Of a stretch of DNA of 64,000 nucleotides, positions 7,738 to 16,161 are shown piece after piece. Each line of letters opens with the position of its first letter. Position 1 is the stretch's first letter. The notes beneath the pieces were generated by a model. It was not told the DNA's origin. It made no database searches and saw nothing but the letters and a program-made list of their open reading frames with translations. The stretch lies in contig NC_067207.1 in the NCBI RefSeq assembly GCF_026262505.1, positions 11,872,082-11,936,081 of the forward strand, given 5' to 3'. Source of the stretch: Trichomonas vaginalis G3 (Eukaryota > Parabasalia > Trichomonadida > Trichomonadidae). The position numbers and the translations under genes are program-made.

Positions 7738-9891
7738 ATGCCCCCATATAGAATGGATAGAAAATCTGCTAGAATAAAAGCAGAGTTGCAAAGATATGGT
7801 TGGAGAGTTTCGAAGAATTTTAAATATAGGAAGGGAAGACCCATAAAAGTCTATGACAAATTGTCTGGTCTTCGCTACGAAATGGATTTGGAAACAGCAC
7901 GCGCAAATTATCCAAACAGACTAGAGAGGTTAGAAGAAGAACGTCTTATGGACATGCCTTTCGATGTTAGTGAACCTCAAGTTGAGGGACACGACGGCTT
8001 TGCCAGATTCTACTGGAAACATGACGAACAATTGCATCCTTTGAGAAGGAAAAAAGGAAAAGGTGAAGACACACATGCTCCCATGGAAAGAACAAGATAT
8101 GCATATGAGAAGTACCGTGAAGTTAGAAGCCAAATTACATCTGGTCGAACCTTTACAGTAAACTTTGACGAAGGAAAGAACAAAGAAGGCTTCATGGGTG
8201 TACTTGCTGCCATACAAGACGGAAATAAGAAAGGACACAATCTCAGATTGACAATAACAGATTTGGATGGTCACATTTACTATGCATATGGCAATGTCAC
8301 AACAGCTGCAATGCTTCTTGACGCTTTCAAGACTACAAAGAGAGAACAAATGGTTGACTCCGACTCAGACATTTTGAATGCAATTGAAGGAATTGCAAGT
8401 GTCAAGTTCGAATGGTACCAACCTAACCCTCAAGCAGTCAGACAACATGCTGGATACTTCCCGTTCATAAATAAGTCTGACATTGACTTGACAAGGTATG
8501 GAATTTACAATTCAATTGAAACAATTGTCAATGAACCTTGTATTCTTACATGTCTCAGGAACTCTGGTCTTGTTACAGATGAGAAGATGAAGTATCTTGA
8601 GTCATGTGTGAAGACAAGGTACATTCTCAGAGGTCAATTGGCAAAAATTGCACCGTTGGCAAATGTCAATATCCGAGTCAACATACCTACAGCTAAAGGT
8701 TCTTCACATGACGACTATGTTGTTGAGTTCAATTTACCATGGTTGAAGATTGTAATTGTCCACAACCACTTCATGTTGAACGAAAGTCTTACACACCCAT
8801 TATTCGGAAAAGGTAAGTGCAACATTGTCAGAGCTGTAAACATTCTTTTCGAGAAAGGTTTGTTGGAACCAATTCCAGATGACAAGCTGACAGAAACTTT
8901 TGTACCAAAAGACGAAACAAACTTTTCACTGTTAGCAAGACCAAAAGTTGTTCCAGACAGAGTTCTAGCACAAAAGAAGTACACAATTCCACAAGGAGTT
9001 GGATTGTTCGGATACCAACCTGAACCAGAAGAACTTCCAATGAGGTTGCAAGAACTTCAAGATGCTATAAACAAACTTCCATTGAGACATCCAATTGACG
9101 TCAAATTGTATTGGAGAGCATCTGAGTTAGGTCAGAAGGTTTTATATGAAACAGGTTGCTTCGACGATGTTTATGAGATAACAGGAGAAGTTTCTCAGAA
9201 GATAAGAGACTCACTTGAATTTCCACGAACTGGTCCGATTGGATGCGATAAGTTCGACTCATACGAAAAAATATACTATGTCGACCTTAACGCTGCGTAC
9301 ATGAGGTTCGTCCAATATATTCCAACTGGAATTCCAAACGAAGATGGCGAGTTCCCGGGAAGGAACTATACAGTTGGAAAAGTCATACAACAACTCTATG
9401 ATATTAGGAAAGCTTCAAACCCCAAACTTGCAATGACACTCAAATTGCTTATGAACTCGACATGGGGGTATTCCATTAAGAAACCTCAAAAGATGAAGAG
9501 TAAACACTATGAGAAGGTCGACAACTTTGTTGAAAGGTTCTCCCCTTTTGTTTTGAAATACGAGTTCACCGAAGGTCAAGGTGGCTTAGTAACCACAGTA
9601 AAACCTATTGTCGAACATTGGTCCTATCCTCAGTTCGCAAAGGCAGTCCTTGACAACTACAACAAATTCTTCTCGGAAGTCAAATCCAAAGTGAAGGTTT
9701 ACTATGAGAACATTGACGCACTCATGACGAACGAGGAAGGCTATAACAAACTCATTGAAATGGGTTTAGTCGGTGAGAAGATGGGCTGTTTTAAGCTAGA
9801 TAAGGTATTTTCCGAAGTTCATGTAATATCGAAAAGGAAATATTGGGGTATACTTGAAGACGGGACAGAAATAAAACATTGCATGAAGTAA
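7738..9891 (+). CDS. Maverick family B DNA polymerase
   Basis: 717 residues from the start at 7738, which follows ATATTTTTTTATTTTTATAAAA; upstream in-frame sequence belongs to the preceding gene. Polymerase motif A reads YVDLNAAYMRF (near residue 513), motif B LLMNSTWGY (near 571) and motif C YENIDALMT (near 657, in place of the common DTDS), followed by a KxY-type SKRKYWG (near 699). The N-terminal two thirds should hold the exonuclease and terminal-protein regions. In Polintons this enzyme copies the element from a protein primer. A decayed copy lies at 55198-57348. Confidence 0.9.
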   Translation: MPPYRMDRKSARIKAELQRYGWRVSKNFKYRKGRPIKVYDKLSGLRYEMDLETARANYPNRLERLEEERLMDMPFDVSEPQVEGHDGFARFYWKHDEQLHPLRRKKGKGEDTHAPMERTRYAYEKYREVRSQITSGRTFTVNFDEGKNKEGFMGVLAAIQDGNKKGHNLRLTITDLDGHIYYAYGNVTTAAMLLDAFKTTKREQMVDSDSDILNAIEGIASVKFEWYQPNPQAVRQHAGYFPFINKSDIDLTRYGIYNSIETIVNEPCILTCLRNSGLVTDEKMKYLESCVKTRYILRGQLAKIAPLANVNIRVNIPTAKGSSHDDYVVEFNLPWLKIVIVHNHFMLNESLTHPLFGKGKCNIVRAVNILFEKGLLEPIPDDKLTETFVPKDETNFSLLARPKVVPDRVLAQKKYTIPQGVGLFGYQPEPEELPMRLQELQDAINKLPLRHPIDVKLYWRASELGQKVLYETGCFDDVYEITGEVSQKIRDSLEFPRTGPIGCDKFDSYEKIYYVDLNAAYMRFVQYIPTGIPNEDGEFPGRNYTVGKVIQQLYDIRKASNPKLAMTLKLLMNSTWGYSIKKPQKMKSKHYEKVDNFVERFSPFVLKYEFTEGQGGLVTTVKPIVEHWSYPQFAKAVLDNYNKFFSEVKSKVKVYYENIDALMTNEEGYNKLIEMGLVGEKMGCFKLDKVFSEVHVISKRKYWGILEDGTEIKHCMK

Positions 9892-9947
9892 AACATTGCA
9901 TACCATTTTAAAACATTTTTAAAACAGTATATTTTTACATATATAAA

Positions 9948-10808
9948 ATGCTTCGGGTTGAAAAACAAAGAACAAAAGTAGCAGATACAAAACCGTTAGA
10001 CTATATCTTTACAAATGCTGGTAGAAATATTTCAGATGAAGAAATTTCATCCGGAGCTTATCGATTTGACTATCCAATTCGCTGGCTTCAAAGTCCTTCA
10101 GATGCAAAGGCAATAGGATTTAGAAGAGTTTTGTTTTCAAATAGAACTAACGCATTCATGTTCGCAGTATATTTTCATGGGCAGTATAAAGGTTCTGATG
10201 GTCTAATAGAAAAATTTGACGAAATGAAAATCTTTACAATTCGTTCAGACGAAAGTCTTGAAAAAACTCTAAATGACTTTCAAACTCAAATGAACAAATA
10301 CTACTGGGAATTTCAAGAAAAATACCACTCTTTACTAAATGGAACATACTATCTAAAACTAGAATACGATAAGATGAACTCCACCGTTTCATTTCAAAAG
10401 ATTGAAATTAACCCTCCAAGAGATACAGAGTTTTTATATTGGGGAGTAGACAAACGTTCTTGGGCGCAATTTCTTCGGTTACTAAACCAGAACGAACCAT
10501 TGCCACCTGACGGTCCTTTTAAATTTATACTCCCACCAGCAGATTTGACAGTTTATAAAAACGTGTTCGACCCTCAAAATGTCATGTGTCATGCAAGTTT
10601 CAGTTCAAGCAACAACAGTTTTCTTTGTATCGGTAAGGACTTTTATGACTTTGCTTCTAAATTCTACGAACCACCTAGTAACAGTTTCTCTGACTTTCAA
10701 GTCTGGTTCACAACAAACGGTGTGCAGCATATTATTCCATTGTACTACGACTTTTATCTCGAATTGTCTTTCATATACAACTACGGAAAAGTGCTGAAAA
10801 AGTATTGA
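9948..10808 (+). CDS. Maverick structural-type protein, paralogue 2
   Basis: 286 residues, open throughout, preceded by ATATTTTTACATATATAAAATG. It is the intact paralogue of the gene at 2806-3655, sharing the N-terminal TKPLDYIFTN, the YRFDYPIRWL and AIGFRR blocks, and the C-terminal FSDFQVWFTT and ELSFIYNY blocks. It is beta-rich and without membrane spans. The truncated 5' part of a homologue forms the left edge of Maverick C (54740-55058). I recognise no family; a capsid vertex protein is the most natural guess because of the duplication and neighbours. Confidence 0.7.
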   Translation: MLRVEKQRTKVADTKPLDYIFTNAGRNISDEEISSGAYRFDYPIRWLQSPSDAKAIGFRRVLFSNRTNAFMFAVYFHGQYKGSDGLIEKFDEMKIFTIRSDESLEKTLNDFQTQMNKYYWEFQEKYHSLLNGTYYLKLEYDKMNSTVSFQKIEINPPRDTEFLYWGVDKRSWAQFLRLLNQNEPLPPDGPFKFILPPADLTVYKNVFDPQNVMCHASFSSSNNSFLCIGKDFYDFASKFYEPPSNSFSDFQVWFTTNGVQHIIPLYYDFYLELSFIYNYGKVLKKY

Positions 10809-10960
10809 AAAATATATTTTAGGCGAACCAGGTCCCTCGGTCCCTCGGTCCCTCGGTCAACTAACATCTTTTTGAAAATGGTGACAACATGACATTTTGA
10901 CAACAACACAGGAGATAGATTTCATCGTATATGTTTTGTCATGAATTTCATCGTATATGT
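10809..10960 (+). repeat. Left arm of a long inverted repeat
   Basis: This stretch is the inverted counterpart of 12280-12433. Shared blocks, in order, are AAAATATATTTTAG, CCAGGTCCCTCGGTCCC with three CCTCGGT units, CAACTAACATCTTTTTGA, GACAACATGACATTTTGAC, and a CGTATATGTTTT tail. A second partial copy in the same orientation follows at about 11030-11150. Confidence 0.8.
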
Positions 10961-11015
10961 TTTGTCATGAATTTCATCGTACATGTTTTGTCAAGACTTT
11001 CATCGTAAATGTTTT
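10921..11015 (+). repeat. 26-bp tandem repeat, four units
   Basis: Units of TTCATCGTATATGTTTTGTC plus six bases start at 10921, 10947, 10973 and 10999, an exact 26-bp period; the last units diverge. They lie inside the inverted-repeat arm in a stretch with no gene. Confidence 0.8.
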
Positions 11016-11187
11016 GAAGAACTGAAGTGGTCACCAGGTCCCTCGGTCCCTCGGTCATTTTAACTTCTCTGAAAAAGTGTGACAACATGACATTTTGACA
11101 ACAACACAGGAAATAGACTTCTTCGTATATGTTTTTTCATGACTTCTTCATCGTATTCTTTCACCCGTTGAATTTTGTATAAAAAGC

Positions 11188-11259
11188 AACCCGCTGTTTT
11201 CGGCGGGTTGGTATATTCTTCACGAAATGCTTGTTTTGAGGTCGAGCCACTTTTGGCTC
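11188..11259 (+). terminator. Two GC-rich hairpins upstream of the cassette gene
   Basis: AACCCGC (11188-11194) pairs with GCGGGTT (11203-11209) around an 8-nt loop and is followed by a T-rich stretch; GAGCCA (11244-11249) pairs with TGGCTC (11254-11259) around CTTT. Both are much richer in G and C than their surroundings. They could end transcription arriving from the left or form a structured leader; the sequence does not decide which. Confidence 0.4.
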
Positions 11260-11349
11260 CACCGTAGAAAACACACAAAACTCTTGAATTCGGCAAAAAT
11301 ATATTTTAGTTTTTTTAAAAAAAATATTTTTTATTTTTATTGTAAGAAC

Positions 11350-12246
11350 ATGTCAGCAACAACAGCACCAAACTCGTTAGTCATGAACCCAACATCTATG
11401 TTAGTAGAGATGAAAAGCTTCATTCCTTCTTCATATACTTTCGAAACAGAAATCCAGAAGATAAAGCAAGAACTTCTCCAAGGAGTTTTAGACTGTAGTG
11501 CGAAAGATGAAACAAATGAACAGTATCTTTATGAAATGCAGGATATTATTGACCATCTACCTAAAATTCCTGAAATCCAACAACAAAAGCTCACTATTCC
11601 AGAATTCGATGAAATAGAAGTGAAACCAACTGACTCAGTTGAAATAAAGAAGTTCATACGTAATGTAAACTATGAGTTTCTTGGATTTCATTGCAACCAC
11701 AAAGACTGCGATATGGTATATTTCATTGACATATATAAATCGGAGGAGTTTAAGACCTACGACAACTTTGTTTCGTTAGTTGCAAAATGTGTATGGCAGA
11801 TAAGAGATAAAGATAGAAGAGGTAAAGTATGGAACGAACAGATAAAACCAGCAACTTTTGAGTTAAAGAAAACCATTTACGCCTTACTTGTTTTAGCAGG
11901 TAAGGTTTCAATGTACAATGCAAAAATGAACCCACAATGTTCAAAATGTAAAGCAGCAATGAAGAAATATAACTACTCCGTCAAAGAGATAGAACGTATG
12001 AGAAAAGACTATACTGACTTAAAGAAAGAAGTAGAGAAACCAGCAGAAGATAAAATGGACATGTTGACATTTCTGAACAAAAACTATCCAACTGCTAACG
12101 ATTTCCTTCTTTCAGATGTCAAGAAGAAATATAAAGAAACTTTCGGCATAGTTAAAACTTTTGATATCCTTCGTGAAGAAATAGAAGCTACAAAACTGTT
12201 TAAAGTCATGAACCATCACAACATATACCATGTAAAACGCTTGTGA
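11350..12246 (+). CDS. Cassette gene between inverted repeats, unknown function
   Basis: 298 residues from the ATG at 11350, which follows an AATATTTTTTATTTTTATTGTAAGAAC leader-type sequence almost identical to the one before the KilA-N gene at 12813. Two pairs of cysteines (HCNHKDC and CSKCKAAMKKY) suggest a zinc-binding unit, followed by a Lys/Glu coiled coil and a helical C-terminal domain (FLNKNYPTANDFLLSDV). No family is recognised. It is the only gene inside the 10809-12433 inverted repeat, so it may be a late addition to the element. Confidence 0.6.
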   Translation: MSATTAPNSLVMNPTSMLVEMKSFIPSSYTFETEIQKIKQELLQGVLDCSAKDETNEQYLYEMQDIIDHLPKIPEIQQQKLTIPEFDEIEVKPTDSVEIKKFIRNVNYEFLGFHCNHKDCDMVYFIDIYKSEEFKTYDNFVSLVAKCVWQIRDKDRRGKVWNEQIKPATFELKKTIYALLVLAGKVSMYNAKMNPQCSKCKAAMKKYNYSVKEIERMRKDYTDLKKEVEKPAEDKMDMLTFLNKNYPTANDFLLSDVKKKYKETFGIVKTFDILREEIEATKLFKVMNHHNIYHVKRL

Positions 12247-12279
12247 AACTTTATGGTAGAAATATATTTTTGTCTGATT

Positions 12280-12433
12280 TACGCTCATTGACGATGAAAT
12301 CGTGAAAAAACATATACGAAGAAGTTCATTTCCTGGACTGTTGTCAAAATGTCATGTTGTCACCGTTTTCAAAAAGATGTTAGTTGACCGAGGGACCGAG
12401 GGACCGAGGGACCTGGTTAGATCTAAAATATAT
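12280..12433 (-). repeat. Right arm of the long inverted repeat
   Basis: The reverse complement of 10809-10960, containing ACCGAGGG units ahead of ACCTGG and ending in CTAAAATATATTTTGG. A third copy in the same orientation as this arm lies at 24213-24303 near the right end of the element. Confidence 0.8.
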
Positions 12434-12481
12434 TTTGGCTGAAAAAAATGACCAAATTTCATGAATTTCCTCATATGTTTG

Positions 12482-12720
12482 CGTTCCGAGGAAAACCGCG
12501 GAACGAGATTCCGTACGAAAATCGTAAAAAAAACTCATGAAAATCGTGAAAAATTGCGAGTACGTTAAAAATCTTACTCGCCTAAAACTCATGAAAATCG
12601 TGAAAAATTGCGAGTAGTAAAAAAAACCACTCGCCTAAAACTCATGAAAATCGTGAAATTTCTCTAGACCGAGAATTCTCGGCCTTGCCTAAAACTCATG
12701 AAAATCGTAAAAAAACTCTA
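12482..12720. repeat. Array of a conserved tag alternating with different hairpins
   Basis: The tag ACTCATGAAAATCGTGAAA (or a shortened form) recurs near 12533, 12587, 12640 and 12692. Between the tags lie hairpins with different stems: CGTTCCG/CGGAACG (12482-12505), GCGAGTA/TACTCGC (12556-12581), GCGAGT/ACTCGC (12610-12634) and the perfect palindrome CCGAGAATTCTCGG (12669-12682). No coding frame explains it. Confidence 0.75.
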
Positions 12721-12812
12721 TGAAATCATATCTTTTATACAAGATAGAAAAAATAAAATTAACGCTAGTTTTTTTAAAATATTTTTTTTTATTTTGTATG
12801 TAAGAACAGGAA

Positions 12813-13424
12813 ATGACAAGCACTGAGTTTGAAACAGTTAAAAAGATAGACAATGAGACCAAGGTGGTTAGAATAGGTGATTTAAACGTAAGATACTCAA
12901 AGAAATACAAAAAATATTCTTTGTCAGACATTTTAACACCATCTGGAAAGAGAGCAAAGGACTGGGTTAAAAATGCTTCATCTCAGAAAATTTTGACAAG
13001 AAATCCTGAGCTTTTGATATCGGTAAGATTTCATGGAACTACAGCATATCTCATCGACAAAAGTCTTATACCACTAGTTTTGTTATGGATTGACCCAGTT
13101 GTTGGATATAATTTCATAACATATGGTTCATTCGATACGGAACGTTGCTGTGAAGGCTTACTTTACATCGTTCAGAAACCGAAGGACTTCAATACAAAGA
13201 GATATAAGATAGGAAGAACATTTAATATAACTAAAAGATATGACAGTACAGTCAATAGAGTTAAGGTTGTGTTTGTAAATGATATGAGAGCTGCTGAAAC
13301 AGAACTGCTTGAAGTTTTTGAGAAAAGGTATGGTGCTCCCACGAAAGGTAAAGAAACGTTTGAAGTAGATGAGATAGATAGTGCTATAAAATTATTTGAC
13401 GAAGTTGCTGAAAAATACATGTAA
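12813..13424 (+). CDS. KilA-N domain plus GIY-YIG (T5orf172-type) nuclease
   Basis: 203 residues. Residues about 18-105 fit a KilA-N DNA-binding domain (AKDWVKNASSQKIL, then YLIDKSLIPLVLLWIDPVV). Residues about 110-200 fit the T5orf172/MUG113 branch of GIY-YIG endonucleases: GLLYIVQKP, then YKIGRTFNITKRYDS with the conserved Arg, and a Glu-bearing helix AAETELLEVFEKRYG. Such fusions are common in large DNA viruses, virophages and phages. The leader duplicates that of the 11350 gene. Likely role: site-specific nicking, regulation or homing within the element (inference). Confidence 0.8.
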   Translation: MTSTEFETVKKIDNETKVVRIGDLNVRYSKKYKKYSLSDILTPSGKRAKDWVKNASSQKILTRNPELLISVRFHGTTAYLIDKSLIPLVLLWIDPVVGYNFITYGSFDTERCCEGLLYIVQKPKDFNTKRYKIGRTFNITKRYDSTVNRVKVVFVNDMRAAETELLEVFEKRYGAPTKGKETFEVDEIDSAIKLFDEVAEKYM

Positions 13425-13535
13425 AGCGTTTATTTTTGGTCTTTTATACAAGATAGAAAATAACGCTAATTTTTTAAGTTTGGTCATCCTTCACTATATG
13501 ACAAATATACTATATTTTACTTAAAAATATGCAAG

Positions 13536-13609
13536 CGGCTCATAGCTCAGTGGTATGGACTCCCTTGTCATAAGTGTCGAGGACCTCGGTTCGAGTCCTG
13601 ATGGTGTTC
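13536..13609 (+). tRNA. tRNA-like sequence (possible Asp-GTC, poor fold)
   Basis: There is a perfect A box (TAGCTCAGTGG, 13543-13553) and a perfect B box (GGTTCGAGTCC, 13588-13598) at almost standard spacing, a TTGTCAT loop that would place anticodon GTC, and a T6 run at about 13613-13618 as a polymerase III terminator. The acceptor, anticodon and T stems pair poorly, so a working tRNA is doubtful. It may be a decayed tRNA or a polymerase III promoter for a small RNA. Confidence 0.35.
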
Positions 13610-13753
13610 GGGTTTTTTCCTTTTCTGCAAAAAAATTGAGAGAGCATTGAATTTGCAAGTACAAAGGGTCTATTTGGTGTTAGACCCTAGTGAAGAAAAT
13701 ATGGTACTGGAACGATAGAAGTTTACATTTGTAAAGTTGGACGATAAAATTTA

Positions 13754-14242
13754 CTGACTGACATCGGTTCGCATCCTGACTGACTTCAGGATGGGTCCTG
13801 ACTGACTTCAGGATGGGTCCTGACTGACGTCGGTATGGAATGCTCTCAAAATCTTCGAAATTGAAAGGTTTATGGAATGACTTCAGGATGGGTCCTTCCT
13901 TCCGACATTCCGAGTCCTTCCTTCTGGCATTCCGAGTCCTTCCTTCCGACATTCCGAGTCCTTCCTTCCGACATTCCGAGTCCTTCCTTCCGACATTCCG
14001 AGTCCTTCCTTCCGACAAGAAAAAAATTTCCTTCCGACAGGAAAAAAATTTCCTTCCGACAGGAAAAAAATTTCCTGTTGTCCGTCCGTAAACCATTCAA
14101 ATTTTCGAAAATTGAGAACTTTTTGGTCGAACTTCAGAAAAAGATTTTCCTTCCGACAGAAAAAACTTTTCCTTCCGACAGAAAAAGTTTTTCCTTCCAA
14201 CTGGAAGAACTCTTCCTTCCGACAGGACACAAACGGATGACT
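13754..14242. repeat. Four sub-arrays with an exact 22-bp period
   Basis: CTGACTGAC units start at 13754, 13776, 13798 and 13820. GTCCTTCCTTCC units start at 13892, 13914, 13936, 13958, 13980 and 14002. GACAGGAAAAAAATTTCC-type units start at 14014, 14036 and 14058. CTTCCGACAGAAAAA-type units follow at 14155, 14177, 14199 and 14221. Unit sequence changes between sub-arrays but the 22-bp period holds. Similar spacers (TTCGAAATTGA and TTCGAAAATTGA) precede two of the sub-arrays. Both strands are open in several frames only because of the repeat. Confidence 0.8.
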
Positions 14243-14329
14243 GACATTCCTCTTCCTGAATGTCTTCCAAAGCCAGAAGAACCGACAGCCCCAGCACCAC
14301 AACAGACTAAGACTCAACACTTACATTTT

Positions 14330-15205
14330 TCAAGCTTGTCTTGAAACAATTTGAACTTTGTTTGCGTAGATGTGAATTCTGAAAGAAGTATGAGGGTCTT
14401 GTATGACTTTGTACTTCTCCCATAGTTCATGTCTGTCAAACTTACCTGCCATGGACTCTTTCATAAGTTCCATGAAATCGTCTTCGGACAATCCGGGGAA
14501 AAGTACAATGTCAGTAAGTATTCTCTTTACATCCTTACTTAAACTCTTTGCTGTCTGTACACAAATGACAACTGAAATGTTAAAGTGTCTGAGCTTCTTA
14601 AGAATTCGACACATGTCTTGTTCTCTATTCTTTAACAAAGGATGAGAAGCAAAGTCATCTAAGATAAGAAGACATCTGTGAGGGTAAGTCTTCCAATCGT
14701 AAGATTGCAATTTCTTCGAAATGTATTCTATCTCTTTCTGTTTGTTTCTGAAGTGTTTCTTCTCTAATATTCTCTGCATTTCCTCATTTGGGTCTTTAAA
14801 CTTCGAATTGACATACTCATTTATAGCATTGTACTTCAAAACTCTTCTTTGGTACTTCTTTATCCAATCTAACAACTCAGAGTCTTTTATACATACTAAC
14901 TTAGACTTTTTTATAATATCTTTGAACGAATTTACGGTTTGGTCAAATTGACCAGAAGTACTACAAATGACTACTAACTCATAGAATGGGTTCTTCTCAT
15001 CTAGTTCTTGTTGTTGTGCAGCCATTTTAAGATAAGTGAAAGTCTTACCCGACCCAGGCGGTGCGATTAGACCTGTTATACCATTCTGAGCAAATAAGAA
15101 CTTGTCATGTATGGGTTTTATCTGAGCATTTTCCAACTTCCTCTTGTTCTTGTTTAAAACATTCTCAAATTTCTTGTCAATGTCAGCAAACTTTTTTTCT
15201 AACAT
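14330..15205 (-). CDS. A32-like genome-packaging ATPase (FtsK/HerA superfamily)
   Basis: 291 residues from the start at 15205. Walker A reads LIAPPGSGKTFTYLK and Walker B CLLILDDFASH; a sensor-like ICVQTAKSL segment follows, as in the poxvirus A32 and Polinton packaging ATPases. It would pump the element's DNA into a capsid. An ATTTTTC..AAAAATATG region precedes the start. The frame is also open further upstream, but there it overlaps the divergent gene at 15242, so the later start is preferred. The frame looks whole. Confidence 0.85.
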   Translation of the reverse strand: MLEKKFADIDKKFENVLNKNKRKLENAQIKPIHDKFLFAQNGITGLIAPPGSGKTFTYLKMAAQQQELDEKNPFYELVVICSTSGQFDQTVNSFKDIIKKSKLVCIKDSELLDWIKKYQRRVLKYNAINEYVNSKFKDPNEEMQRILEKKHFRNKQKEIEYISKKLQSYDWKTYPHRCLLILDDFASHPLLKNREQDMCRILKKLRHFNISVVICVQTAKSLSKDVKRILTDIVLFPGLSEDDFMELMKESMAGKFDRHELWEKYKVIQDPHTSFRIHIYANKVQIVSRQA

Positions 15206-15241
15206 ATTTTTAGAAAAATTAAAATTTTTATCTTTTAGAAA

Positions 15242-15688
15242 ATGTCTAGCGATTTCGCTATCTATATTCGAGACAAGCTTTTCGACAGCAAAACATCTGT
15301 CGACCATAAAATCTTACATAGTGTAAACAAGAAAGGTGAATTTGTTCTAAAGTTCTGTTTCTGGGAATATGACAAGAACCATAAAACATTAAGCAGAGCA
15401 GTCTTAAAATTTGTCAATGACAGACTTGTTGACAGAGATGACGCCTCTTGGAGAGATGAAGTCCAACAAAACTTCTTAGAATGCAAAGAAGACACATGCG
15501 CTGTTCTTGAAGATGAAATAGAAAACAGAATAGAAGAGCTATTAAAGGACAAAGAACTTTTACAAAAATATGGTTCTGAGAAGTTTGACATAACTCCACC
15601 AGAAAAGAAGAAGAGAGAAAAGAAAGAAAAGAAAGTAGAAGAAGAGAAGAAAGAACCAGAGCCAGAGAAGAAGAAATTTGACATGTAA
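15242..15688 (+). CDS. Maverick protein with Lys/Glu-rich tail
   Basis: 148 residues, divergent from the packaging ATPase with 36 bp between the starts. A folded N-terminal part (MSSDFAIYIRDKLFDS, then FVLKFCFWEYDKNHK) is followed by an acidic helix and a low-complexity KKKREKKEKKVEEEKKE tail. No family is recognised. The charged tail would suit a scaffold or DNA-associated protein; that is a guess. Confidence 0.6.
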   Translation: MSSDFAIYIRDKLFDSKTSVDHKILHSVNKKGEFVLKFCFWEYDKNHKTLSRAVLKFVNDRLVDRDDASWRDEVQQNFLECKEDTCAVLEDEIENRIEELLKDKELLQKYGSEKFDITPPEKKKREKKEKKVEEEKKEPEPEKKKFDM

Positions 15689-15704
15689 AAATAAAATTTT
15701 ATTT

Positions 15705-16124
15705 TTAGAACATTTCTGGGTCAATGTCAATGTTCTCTTCCTCTTTAGGAGTAAACACTGGCTTAGACTCTAAAATCTTTTTACCCAATTTACCTTGAAC
15801 TTCTACAACTTTAGACTCATAATATTCATAGTCGTCTGCTTTCTTTGGTTCATAAGGTATAACAAGTTTGTATGCTTTGCCTTCTTTAAGGTTTGAGAAC
15901 CTTCTGTCAAAACTTTCTTTGACTGTTAACAAACCTTCTATGTCTAAGTCTTCAAATTTCGCACCATTTTTAGTCACAATAGCAAACTTAACTGGTTCGA
16001 TGTTCCAAACTTTGTCAAATGTAGACTTTTCAAAATGGTAGAAGTAAACATTCAAATATGTGAATGGGTCTAGTTCTTCTTTAAGTCCTGACATGTACTT
16101 GTTTACTGAGATGAATTTCGTCAT
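15705..16124 (-). CDS. Maverick 139-residue protein beside the helicase
   Basis: An open frame reading leftward, downstream of the SF3 helicase gene with 37 bp between them, so the two probably form one unit. The predicted fold is beta-rich (VKFAIVTKNGAKFEDLD, KAYKLVIPYEP, SKVVEVQGKLGKK), ending in an acidic tail (EEENIDIDPEMF). That layout (small beta-barrel plus acidic tail beside a replicative helicase) is reminiscent of single-stranded-DNA-binding proteins, but I cannot show homology. Confidence 0.55.
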   Translation of the reverse strand: MTKFISVNKYMSGLKEELDPFTYLNVYFYHFEKSTFDKVWNIEPVKFAIVTKNGAKFEDLDIEGLLTVKESFDRRFSNLKEGKAYKLVIPYEPKKADDYEYYESKVVEVQGKLGKKILESKPVFTPKEEENIDIDPEMF

Positions 16125-16161
16125 CTTTTCTATCGGATAAAAAAATATTTTTTTTTAAAAT

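Noticed and set aside
12482-14242. CRISPR-like arrays
   Set aside because: The repeats are direct and regular, but there are no unique spacers of constant length, the 22-bp arrays have no spacers at all, and the context is a eukaryotic Maverick without cas genes.
13840-14344. Several overlapping open frames on both strands (Ser/Phe-rich or Gly/Arg/Lys-rich)
   Set aside because: They arise because the 22-bp repeat lacks stop codons in most frames; the products are only the translated repeat.
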